The notes beneath the pieces were generated by a model that saw nothing but the letters and a program-made list of their open reading frames with translations, did no database searches and was not told the DNA's origin. A program made the position numbers and the translations under genes. Positions 45,226 to 55,015 of a stretch of DNA of 64,000 nt are shown piece after piece (position 1 is the stretch's first letter; every line of letters begins with the position of its first letter). The DNA is from Galerina marginata (lineage: Eukaryota > Basidiomycota > Agaricomycetes > Agaricales > Galerinaceae): contig JAECYW010000003.1 in NCBI GenBank assembly GCA_023014335.1, forward strand, positions 3,782,001 to 3,846,000, in the 5' to 3' direction.

Positions 45226-47090
45226 TTAGGAGCGAGGTTGGGGTGGGGGGCGAGGTTTTTTCGGGAACACCGGAAGTAGCGAGAGCCCACGAGCCCACCT
45301 AGTCTCATCCTTCTGCTTTTCTTTCTGGGCGACCCTTGCGGAAAGAGTCGCGTAGAAGTCGACGGTCTTCATGCAGCGGTGTTCTGCCCAACGAAACAAC
45401 GCGCCTGCGCAGTACTGCGTGAAGGAGTACCTCGTTTCGTGCTTTGCAATGAGTGTGTTTGAGTGAGAGATGACGCCGGAGGGGATGAGCACGGTTGATC
45501 CTGGAGGAAACTCCACGACTAACTCGCACTCCCAAAGAACCATATGCCCGCCCTTGGTGGGGTCATAAGACCCGAGGGCGGTGACGGCGCATAATCCGAA
45601 CGGGAGGTTTCCGAAGTCGATGTGTCTGAGGCAGACGGTTTGTGGCCCAAAGTTGTAGGTTGTTGCGAGGAACGGGGACGACGGAAAGGCATGCTTGAGG
45701 CGGGGGTCGCTTTTGAGTATGCGCGTCATCCATTTGACGTAGTAGTCATAGAGTTTAGGAGCCCAGCTGGCCAATACGGCTGCGTTGAAATTTAAATAAG
45801 TCGTTGAGTGGCTAGGGTTAAGGTTGCTTACATGAGGCAAACCCAGACATACGCTTGAAGGGTTCGGAATCATTGAGGAGGTCGAGGATCCTTTTGTTTC
45901 TGGGTGGTTGTTTGACGTTCGTGGGTTTCGTCTGCCCCTTCCCATGGTCTATGCCAGTTTGGAGAGCAACGAAAGGCCCGCGGCGGTGGACTCTCCGCTT
46001 TGGAAGGACATAGCAGAAGGGTCGGCATTTTTCGAGGGTTTGGGCTGCTTGAAGTTGGAGCGCGGGCCAGTTAACATCTTCCGGGTGCCCGGCAAAAACG
46101 CCTAGGAAGCGGCGATTCGAATCCAGGATGGGCATTGGGGTGCTTAAAAAAGGTGTAAGTAAACTATTGGAGAAACAGGCCTGGTACTCACTGCCCGTCC
46201 CACTGCTTCAGCTTGAAGTTGAAGGGCGAGCCTGGGCCAACCAACTCCTCCAATGTATACTGCTTGCGGTTGCGAATCCCATTGTCGAGCCCCACGAACC
46301 CGGTGCTGGTTACATTCTTTGACTTTGAAAGGTTCATTTCCGTCTTCAGTGCGTTCTTGTCCGCCACGTACTTCCGCCGAACTGCCTCGCGAGCTTTATG
46401 GTGACCGAGATTGCCCAGCTTCTCGCGCTGCCGTTTTTGGCGACGATTTGCCTTGCCAATCGCCTTGCTGCGCGCCTTACGGTTGGTCGTTGGTGCGGTT
46501 GGTGGGCCATCTATACAGTGGGGCAGCTCGAGAGTCGGGGGTGGGGCAGGGGAATTTTCGGGTGACGAAAGTGGCGATAGTCCGAATAAATCCTCGAAGG
46601 ACGCGGTTTCTGCCTGAGGTAGATGGATGGGCGATGGCGGGGGTGTAGGTCCGGGCGACGACATCGGCGAGAGGCTGAATAGCCCTTCATACGATGCAAA
46701 TTCGCGCTCAACGCCGTTCTTGAGCAAAGCGTCGAAGTCAAAACCGGGGGCTGTCACTACGATAGCCTCGTACGGGGCCTCGGGTCCTATGGTGTCCTGT
46801 GTGGTTAAGTTAGCATGTGGCGGGGGAGGAGTCGGGCCCTGGAGACTTACGGTGGTGGGTACGCAGGCAGCTGGGCATACTAGAGCATCACGACGCGTCA
46901 GCAGGTGAACGGATAGTAAATAAAAGGTGGTTCTGTGATTCCAAAAGGTGCTTGCCGCGAAGAGACCCAGTGTATTCCCGGGCTCGAGTATTCCTCGGTC
47001 TCGACGCGTCCGCAGCATAGAAGGGGGTTGAAGGAGATAAAATAAGAGATAAAATTACTCACTGTCTGGAGGAGTCGCGTCGAACTCCAT
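45226..47090 (-). CDS. TET/JBP-family 2-oxoglutarate Fe(II) dioxygenase
   Basis: Fungal TET/JBP enzymes oxidise 5-methylcytosine or thymine in DNA. The likely start is ATG 47090 (MEFDATPP), followed by short exons. A Pro/Ser-rich acidic region then contains two similar motifs, ASYEGLFSLSPMSSP and ASFEDLFGLSPLSSP, possibly protein-binding repeats. A basic stretch (RKARSKAIGKANRRQKRQRE) comes next. After an exon with ILDSNRRFLGVFAGHP the catalytic part follows: VLASWAPKLYDYY, NFGPQTVCLRHIDFGNLPFG (H-x-D at 45622 and 45616), GGHMVLWECELVVEFPPGS, VISHSNTL (distal His at 45473) and ETRYSFTQYCAGALFRW (Arg at 45430). All iron ligands and the 2-oxoglutarate Arg are present. The Pro-rich C-terminus ends at 45226. 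Divergent with the transposase, so co-regulation is likely. Confidence 0.86.
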
Positions 47091-47213
47091 CGATAAACAA
47101 GTGGGAGTCGCGAAATGTCGTTTTCAAGTTGGATGTCTGAGTCAGATAAAGAATTATTATGTAATAGATCAGCCCAACTTACTCGTCACATGTGTTAGAT
47201 GCTTTTCGGCTTC
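47091..47213. promoter_or_regulatory. Divergent promoter between dioxygenase and transposase
   Basis: Only 123 bases separate the two start codons. The interval is AT-richer than its flanks (TAAAGAATTATTATGTAATAG) and must hold both promoters and 5' leaders unless upstream exons exist. No specific factor site is identified. Confidence 0.5.
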
Positions 47214-50200
47214 ATGTCAAACACTCACCCAACGAAACGACAAAAGATCTCCGCCTACCACGACTTCGTCCCCCAGGAAGAAGAGGACTATTCGACTGTC
47301 CATGCCAGTGAAAGTCGACGCCGCCGCTTTGGAGACTCTACTCGCACAGGAAGAACCGAACGTTCGCCCCTTCGTGATGCCGAGGCATAGAACAACACGA
47401 CGACTTGGGTAACTCAAGACGACGCGGACTTCGCTCTGGATCCTGACGGGACTCGGTATGAAGAGGCGCTGGACCATGAATTCGACGAAGCCCCACCCCC
47501 GACTGTGCTCCCAAAAGGAAAGAGTAGGCTGGCGGTGAGTAATAACGTTCTTTTTTTATGGTAGTCTCTGACCTTCTGTGGTTTGGTTTTGAAGAAACGC
47601 CCCCATGTTGTCTGGAAAGAACTCCGCCGCCAGTCGTACCTTGATGAAATTGCTCGGTGGTACGGGCGGGGCGACTTCGCTCAGGCCGACTCCTGCCCCG
47701 ATTGCCTGTCTCGAAAGGTTCAACTACCTGGGGTGCCGGAATACCGATGCAGGGAGTGTTTTCTCCCTGACCTTCTATGCTCCGCATGCTGCGTGAAGCG
47801 CCATAGATACCATCCGCTTCATAGAATTCAGGTACGCCGTTTTTGCACCCAACTCCTTCACCTGCTCACATTCCTTAGAGGTGGAATGGTAGCAGATTTC
47901 TGCATACCTCGCTCAAGGATATTGGGCTTAAATTCCAGCTCAATCACGCAAGCATGTTCTGTTCGAATCCCGTACCCTGCCACGCCCAGATGCTGGTGCT
48001 TCATACCAACGGCATCCACGAGGTCGCGATCCAATACTGCGGCTGCAACCGTGCCATTCCCCAACACGTCCAGCTCCTCCGTCGCGGTCTATACCCAGCC
48101 TCGCAAATCTCCGTTCAAACTTGCGCGACATTCTCACTACTTCGGCACCTCCACACCCTCGCCCTTACGACGAAGGCTTCAACATACGACTTTTATCGTG
48201 CCCTGGAGAAAATGACCGATAGCACCGGCCTTCGGCGTCCGAAGTCCCGCTATTGTGCGCTCTTTCGCATGATCCTTCAGTGGCGTCATCTGAAGATGCT
48301 GGCCTGGGGTGGAAGGGCGAATGAGCTGGATGGCGTGGCAGGAACGCAGCCTGGGGAGTTGGCCATACGCTGCCCGTCCTGCCCATGGCCGGGGATCAAC
48401 TTGCCCCAAGGATGGGAGCAGGCATCGCCTGGCATGAAGTAAGTCCCTTAACTTCCTGATGGACCGCCTTCCCGTGCTGATTTTTCTTAGGTTCTTATAC
48501 GCGGCGTTCATCTGCATGGACGCGAACTTTCGCTTGAAGAACCAGCTCGTCTCCAACTATTTGCAGGACCCAGGTCTGGGTACAGGGTGGGCGTATGTGG
48601 TCAAGAGGGAGCCGTACGAGCGGTACGTCTTGAGTCGCGCGAAGGACGGTGATGTGAGTAGCTTGCGATTTCCATTTGGCGTGTTGCTAATGCAGCCCTT
48701 AGATCAGTACGTGTGTTGGGCTTCAAGCACTAGCCAAGGCCAATACGAAGTATTCGGTGGGCTTGCGATACACGGGGGTTGGAGCAACAAGCTGCGGGAG
48801 GTCGGAGATGTTGTTTTGTGTTGGGGACCTTCAGAAAGGCGAGAGGTAAGCTGATTTTCATCCCATCTCATCCCCGCCCCCTTTTGATGTTAGCCACGTA
48901 GGTATGCCAACATGGACTACGTCGCCGGGTCCACAATTCGCCTCTTCGTCCTCCTCCTAATCATCTACAGCTACGACATCGTATGCCAGTGGTTCATCAA
49001 CCTAGCCCACCGGATTCACGAGCACTGGCCCGAGGAAATCAAACCGCACCCGGGCACCGAGTTCGTACCCGCAATTCCCAAGCTACACGAGCCTATGCAT
49101 GAGGCGAAGGATCATCAAGTCTTTTCCTTCAACTACATACCTGGTGTCGGCGAAACGGATGGCGAATGCCCGGAGAGAATATGGGGCCCTCACAATGCCC
49201 TTGGGAACTCAACGAAGACGCAGGGCCCAGGTTCAAGACACGACGTGCTGGACGACCATTTTAACTTTTGGAACTGGCAGAAATACGTCAACATGGGCTT
49301 AACGCTAGCGCGAAGGTACAAGGCCGCCGTCGTGGAGAGGAATATTCAGGTGGAGGGGCACCGGGGGTTAACGGAGTCTTTGGATGAGCGGCTCGTGGAG
49401 AAGTGGGAGCAGCAGTGTCTTGAATGGGAGGCAGATGGGTTTCCAAAGCGGAAGAAGAACCCATACCAGATGTCAAGCATCAGTAGGTTGCCTACCCCCT
49501 ACCCCTCGCATTCCACTGATTTATTTTGCAGCAATGACGGAAGCTCAGGCCAAAAAGGAGTTAGCGCAGGAGGAAGAGGGGCGACTTGCGGGGGGTGGTA
49601 TTTCGCTGCATGCGACAACGCCCCCGACGTTCATCGCCTTGGGTTTAGAGCTTGAGGACACGCAGTGCGTTTTTCAAACTCGCCTATTGCTATTGGGAAG
49701 TTATTGACTACTAATTTACAGGCGGCGGTTGCGGCGGCTAGCTAAGGACGGCGCTGTTCGGACGACAGACCGCAAAGAGGGTAGCCTGAGTGCCGAACGA
49801 AGCAACTTACGGGTCCGACTACGCGGTTGGGAGATGCTCCTGGCGGTGTACATGCCAGGCCTTCTCCAGTACCGCACGGATCTTGAGGCGCGAGGATCTC
49901 TCCCACAAACCGACGGCAACCCCGAAAATGCCCGGCTGTGGCTGCCTTCAGATATTCCCAAGGAGAAGCGCCGCACTGTGTGTTCTCCGGGTTTGGCCAC
50001 GATCGAGGATCGATTACGCACGGCGCAGTGCAACGATGCCTTGGAAAACTGCCGCCGGACCCTACGCATCAAAAGTCGAATGGTGGCTTTCAAGAACAAG
50101 AACATTCGCGGGCAGGGGCCGACTACACGGTCGAGATCCGTCATCGATAACGTACACAAGAGAATTTGGGTTGCTGTCGACAAGTACAGGGATGCCAGGC

Positions 50201-50994
50201 GGGCGAAGCTGTCGTTGGTTGGGCCTGGCCAATGGGAGGAGAGCTTGAAGATTCTTGAGGATGGGGACCTCCGCTCATATCAAGATCCGAACCGCCTCCG
50301 TCAACGAAAGGCGCGGATGGGAACTTTGGAGGATGATGAGTTGGCGCGAGTGGAGGGGCAGGAGGAGCAGGATGCTGCGGCTCGGGACGATGCACAGGCG
50401 GACGATCCCGCCGAGTTCTCCCTCTTCAACGAGGCCCGAAGTTGCCGCGATGGGACGGGTGAAACCCGCCGAACACTTTCGTGGATTTGGTTGTCACACA
50501 CCCCCGATCCCAGCGACGACAACGACGATATTTTACGTGTGGAGTGGGCGAAGAGTCGGGCGCGAGCAGCTCGAACATCAGAAGAGGTGATGTTGTTGAA
50601 GGAGGAGATGCGGCGAGTTCTCGCCTTTTTGAACTGGAAGGCGGGCGTTTGGAGAGCGCGGGCGGAGATTGATCACGGGCTAGGCAAGGAGGTGGGCGAG
50701 GGCAAGCGGGCGCTGGCGCTCGGGCAGGCTGATATCCAAGATCAGCTGTCGGATCACTTCCATGTCCTCTGGAAGGCCCCGCTGCAAGATATGGCTGCAA
50801 CTGAAGACCCGGATGGCGATGACGACAACAACAGCAATGATGACAGGGAGGAGGGGGATGAAGGGGACGAGGAGGAAGCAGGAGGGCATGAGGGGGAGGA
50901 GGAGGAAGCAGGAGGGCATGAGGAGGCCGAGGGTGGTTTCGAACGAGAAGGGGGTGTAGTGTACGACCCCGATACTGACGACGACGGCGAATAG
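47214..50994 (+). CDS. KDZ transposase
   Basis: Exons in order: MSNTHPTKRQKISAYHDFVP; TTTWVTQDDADFALDP; RPHVVWKELRRQSYLDEIAR with the CxC2-type zinc cluster (CPDCLSRK...YRCRECF...LCSACCVKRHRYHPLHRIQ, 47700-47830); MLVLHTNGIHEVAIQYCGC; YPASQISVQTCATFSLLRHL; a segment with LAIRCPSCPWPGINLPQGW; FICMDANFRLKNQLVSN (catalytic Asp at 48519); STCVGLQALAKANTKYSVGL; GDLQKGERYANMDYVAGS; YSYDIVCQWF (Asp at 48975); GVGETDGECPERIWGPHN (Glu at about 49152-49166). A long C-terminal helical region follows, ending in an acidic tail at 50994. RNase H-fold DDE/D transposases of this family mobilise TIR elements. An in-frame TAG at 47388-47390 must be removed by a non-consensus intron or is a nonsense mutation. 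The remaining exons splice cleanly. Confidence 0.85.
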
Positions 50995-51105
50995 GCCTGC
51001 CCGCGCTGTATTCTACGTAGATTTTTAATATCATTTGCATTGACAACATCTAAAGATAGAATAAGGAACAACTAACGTGCCTGAATATTTTAAAAATATC
51101 GCGAG

Positions 51106-51470
51106 GAACCGATGAACCGCGGGGTAACCGTTTCCGACGTGTCTATTTTTAGTTTATGTTCCCGAATAGGTAACCTGGGAGTGGACGGACTTCTGGCATC
51201 CGTTACATTTTTTTTACGCCCCATCCCGCCCTCCCTACGGGGTGACCGACATCCCAGATGGGCTTTTTGCATGGGGCCCCATAGGATGCCGCTTTTTCCG
51301 CATCAAAAACCCCGCCCCCTACGTTGAGCTCACTAGCCGCCCCATGAGCAGCACTATACTGTACAAGTAGATGAAACTGGTAACTACCAGCGTTGGTAGC
51401 TACCTCGCCTGAATACTTCACTCTAACTGGCAACTACCAGTGTTGAATACTTCAGCCAGTTTATAGAGGT
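51106..51470 (-). repeat. Right terminal inverted repeat of the KDZ element
   Basis: Inverted copy of 37780-38147. Its outer part contains an extra GAAGTATTCAACACTGGTAG relative to the left end. The element ends ...TTTATAGAGGT at 51470. Confidence 0.88.
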
Positions 51471-51478
51471 GGGAAGCC
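51471..51478 (+). repeat. Right target-site copy of the KDZ element
   Basis: GGGAAGCC, one mismatch from the left AGGAAGCC. AGT ATC ACT GGC of the interrupted gene follows at once. Confidence 0.75.
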
Positions 51479-52934
51479 AGTATCACTGGCAATCTTCATG
51501 TACACGACAAAGTCTATATTCAGCAGCTCAAGCGAGATATTGAGGAACTGAATGAATACGCCATTCCCTGCTTAAATGATCAACTCACCAACTCCAGGAT
51601 ACGCAGTGCGCAGGCTCTTCGCGCCAAAGATGTCTCTGCTTGGGAACGGCGCGAAATCTTCATGCTGGCATTTGGGACCTTTCACTTGCTAATGAATCTG
51701 ATCTGGGCACTCCTTAACGTCCACCACGGAACAATCTCTGAACATGGCTCGCTTGCATACTACTTTAATATCCTTGAAAAAGTTCGCTTGGCTTCTGAAA
51801 AACCTGATTTTCATACTCTTTTGACTGTGCTTACCCAAATTCTCGAAGGCCTTATTTTCAATGCATGGCGCGAGGAATGCGGGGAACCATCCTTATCGGA
51901 CTTTGCAAAATTGAACCCCAAACCCGAAGACATTATTTTGATAGCCCAGCGTATTATCAAGAAATTTGCCACACCATCCTCTGAGATACCCAAATCCGAT
52001 GCTCCCAAGAAGTCCAAGAAGTCCAAAACATCTGCCAACTCTGACTCAGAGGACGAGGCCAAGCCTGCTACTCCAGTCGACGCCGTCTATGAGAACACTA
52101 TCTTGCTTACTCGCGACCTTCTTTATGTCATTGAACTCACGGATGCCATTGCTTCTGGGGATTTCGGACGTATAGAAGATATCTTGCCTGACATTGCGTG
52201 TATTTTCCGAGGCGCTGGCTCAAACAACTATTCAACGGAAATCTTGCATTTAATTTTCAACATTAAGGAAGTCTGGACACCAGAGTTCGCGTATGTTTTA
52301 TGATTCATATTTATTAGTCTTGCCTAACCATTAGGTCCAGGGATATCATGCGTGATATCATGCTAGTGAATCCATCTGGACTCGAAGGTCATGCCATGGG
52401 GATCGACATGAACATTGAGCACATGATCGGATATTTAAAGGTTTGCCTCTTGCGATTAGCAGCGTTTTAGTACTTACGCTGTGCGCTTTTCCGAAGGCTT
52501 TATTTGCTGCAAAGGGTATTTACACAGACTGGGATCGTCTAGGGAACATCTCAGCCGCTGTGAATTACCTTCAGCTCATCAAGAAGCGCGTGACGAGGAG
52601 CTTGGGGACCAGTTACCAGGGTTCAATGCACAAGAAGACCACGGCAATCGTCCTCGTGATACGAATTGCTGACCATGTTCACGAACTCAAATTCCAACAC
52701 GAGCTTCAAAGTTGCACTGTTCAATCCAGATTAGTTCGCAATCTTCACCGCATCGGCTACCGGAAGTTTGAGACGTCATCACTTGCTACATACAACAAGA
52801 AAATGGAGGGCCTGAAGATGGGCAGGGGTTTTGATGCAGATGAAGCAGATAGCATTCCACCGGTAAATTTCCAGGAAACAGTTATTGATACAGATGACTC
52901 GGTGGTGACTGGTGTACATGACGATACTGAGTAA
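51479..52934 (+). pseudogene. DUF6589 gene, 3' part
   Basis: Continues the frame of 35947-37779 with SITGNLHVHDKVYIQQLKRD, NSRIRSAQALRAKDVSAWER, LAFGTFHLLMNLIWALLNVH (the family's usual FHxxMNLLWA region), a Lys/Ser/Asp-rich linker, DIACIFRGAGSNNYSTEILH, then after two introns GLEGHAMGIDMNIEHMIGYL and LFAAKGIYTDWDRLGNISAA. The stop is at 52932-52934. No stops were seen in this half. It is separated from its promoter by the transposon. The RecQ relic faces it 50 bases downstream. Confidence 0.75.
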
Positions 52935-52984
52935 TTACAATTCTAAATTACTTTTTTACCTTTTTGCGAGTCGTTCTGCTCTGA

Positions 52985-54165
52985 TCAGCATTCAAATTTC
53001 AAATATGTATCAGGCGTAGCATTAATAAAACCATTCCCTGAAGCTGCAGCCTTACGAGCCTTGGCTGTCTGGGTCTTCGCCTTGGATGCCTCCTTGGTAG
53101 CCAGGTCATGCTCGAAAATTAGCACGAACAATTTACTTGCCCACTGTATACCCCATTCCTCAGTTTCGTCCAGGGCATTGGTGATAGTTGACGAGGAATG
53201 GAGATCCTTCGAGGAAATTTGTACAAGTGTTTTCTTCTGGTTGTCGGAAAGGATGTGATAGTAGGGTCAACCAATGGGATCTTGTTCAATCTCGCTTTTC
53301 AGCCATTCAATGATTTTGTTGTCGAGAATAATGCGGTCGGCTTTTGGTTGAAGCTTTGTTGAGGGTCCGTCAGCCAGGCTGTCAGCTTTCCATTTCTCTC
53401 CATTTAGCTTGTAGAGCGTGCCAGGTAAGAAGAGCTGCAGATCAAATCCGTCATTGTGTCAATCGCAACAGAACTGGCTGGTGTATTTAACCACTGATAG
53501 TTGTATATTTTAGACTATGACCAAAGAACTTAATAACTGATTCAAAGTGAACTCACCAGTGGCTGAATTATCATTAAGGTATTCCGCGTAAAACTGACGC
53601 AAGCAGGTCGAGCGCTGCACCAGGCGGACTGAAGAATATGGTGCGCGCTCTCGTTGTTGAGAGTTGACTTTCAGTTTGTCGCGCGGTCGGTCGGGGTTGT
53701 CAATTCCATTGCTGCGATTGGCATCGAGATAGTCTTCCAGATTTATTTCAAGCGCCCAGGGCTTGTAGAAAACGACGAACAGGGCATGCTCATCTCCTGT
53801 TCGAATTGCCCGACCTCCCCGTTGGAGGGCGTCAACAATATTGGTCGGCAGGCCCACAGTGCACACAATTTTCACGTTCGGAAAGTCAATTCCCTCAAAC
53901 AATAAGTATTAGCATGCAACAACTTAATATTAAAGGAAAACTCACGACAGATTCTCCTGAAGTAGCGATTAGAATTTTGCATGTTCCCTCTGGCGAAATG
54001 AAGTCTTCGTGAACCTTTTCGAGGTAATCTTTGGACATGGCAGAGTGGTAATATCGAACAATCCCCTTGCCACGCTCGCGAAGCGGCAAGCAAGATTCAA
54101 GATGAGCTTCAACCTTTGTTGTTCACCTGTAGCTGCCAGTACCATGTATGACCTGTAGCATTTCT
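52985..54165 (-). pseudogene. RecQ-like helicase, 5'-truncated and nonsense-mutated
   Basis: Minus-strand pieces of a RecQ-type superfamily 2 helicase: VEAHLESCLPLRERGKGIVR, YYHSAMSKDYLEKVHEDFIS, CKILIATSGES (helicase motif V region), EGIDFPNVKIVCTVGLPTNI, VDALQRGGRAIRTGDEHALF (motif VI, QRGGRAxR), then a family-specific C-terminus with TSQFCCD.HNDGFDLQLFL and WLKSEIEQDPIG.PYYHILSD, ending at 52985. In-frame TGA codons at 53459 and 53267 interrupt it. The N-terminal ATPase lobe (motifs I to III) is missing: sequence before about 54165 is unrelated GC-rich repeat. RecQ-like genes are multicopy and often subtelomeric in basidiomycetes. Confidence 0.72.
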
Positions 54166-54199
54166 ACTAACTAAAGTCAGATATCCACAGCGCACTTTT

Positions 54200-54611
54200 G
54201 CCAAGGTGGCAAACTTGCCAACAGCACGTATTATGCTCATATATGCCTGCCGGGGGTGCCGGGGGAGGGTATATGATGGGTGTTGGGGGCGGGACAGTGT
54301 AAACAAATGTCAACAATGTTAAAAGGCTCTCCGGGATGCCCGGAAACTGTATTTCGGGTGCTGCTCGCTGTTGGGAGCGCATTTGGGCGCGGAAAAAAAA
54401 TATTCAGGGTACATTAATATTATTATATGCGCCCCCACCCTTTGCGCGCCTCTCGGGGGGCGGGAATGGATGGATTGGCGCGGATGCTTATGGATGACGC
54501 GGAAATAATGGGCGGGGGCTGCTGTCAAACAGCTGTCAACACTGCCCGAAATGCTATTCCGGGCTGCCCGACACTGTATTTTGGGTCGCGCTCGTCGTAC
54601 AGCTCGGATAC
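54200..54611 (+). repeat. GC-rich tandem repeat of about 220 bases, left part
   Basis: One unit spans about 54313-54533. A second begins TGTCAACACTGCCCGAAATG at 54534 and continues on the far side of the copia element. Shared order: TGTCAACA, CCCGGAAACTGTATTTCGGG, GCGCGGAAAAAA, CCCTTTGCGCGCC, GGGCGGGRA, ATGGATTGGCGC, GGATGAC. A partial earlier copy lies at about 54230-54312. No gene. This region replaces the 5' part of the RecQ-like gene. Confidence 0.6.
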
Positions 54612-54908
54612 TGTTGACCTAATACTAGCTCTTCCTGTCCGTACATCGTCATGCTTCCTCATCATTCCTCGACCTTCGTCTTCTTGACTTCTCTCATCAC
54701 GTGTAGTCTTATATAGTCGACGCCCCACATTCTTCCTTCTCCTCAGTTGTCATTCCCTTCTTGACACTGAGGTATTTCTTATTCTATTCGTACTCTACCA
54801 CTTGTACTTACTGCCACTCATCCTAGTTGTCTCGTGCGACTAGGTAATACCATATCAGTTGTCATTCCCTTCTTGACACTGAGTTGTCTCGTGCGACTAG
54901 GTCTTACA
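54612..54908 (+). repeat. 5' LTR
   Basis: Contains a TATA-like TCTTATATAG (54708-54717), preceded by an E-box-like TCACGTG. It also has two internal duplications: AGTTGTCATTCCCTTCTTGA twice and GTTGTCTCGTGCGACTAGGT twice. Confidence 0.95.
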
Positions 54909-54920
54909 GGTTATGGGCCC
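54909..54920 (+). other. Primer-binding site
   Basis: GGTTATGGGCCC directly follows the LTR. Its complement, GGGCCCATAACC, resembles the anticodon arm of initiator methionine tRNA, the half-tRNA primer known from Drosophila copia and some fungal elements. Confidence 0.65.
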
Positions 54921-55015
54921 CAAAGGCAGACCCTAGATCGTCGACAACGTCGAGAACCACGGGATCAACTCACCTTTTATTTTATTCGTTATTTTTATTT
55001 CAGGCATTTTCCTGA

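Larger units (their letters stand above)
37780..51470 (+). mobile_element. 13.7-kb KDZ transposon carrying a TET/JBP dioxygenase
   Basis: A DNA transposon bounded by long inverted repeats (37780-38147 and 51106-51470) and an 8-base target duplication. It lies inside a DUF6589 gene whose frame is restored if the element is removed. Cargo from left to right: W-rich accessory gene (minus), a MITE-like foldback, viroplasmin-like gene (plus), small coil gene (minus), TET/JBP dioxygenase (minus) and KDZ transposase (plus). The transposase and dioxygenase start codons are 123 bases apart and divergent. KDZ elements bearing TET/JBP genes were described as a fungal class by comparative genomics (Iyer and colleagues, 2014). 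All five cargo genes look near-complete, so this may be an autonomous or recently autonomous copy, subject to the transposase in-frame TAG at 47388. Confidence 0.88.

Noticed and set aside
47962..47985. TTCGAATCCCGTACC, like the T-arm of a tRNA gene
   Set aside because: It lies inside a KDZ transposase exon and no acceptor or anticodon stem pairs around it. A similar GATTCGAATCC near 46105 is inside the dioxygenase gene.
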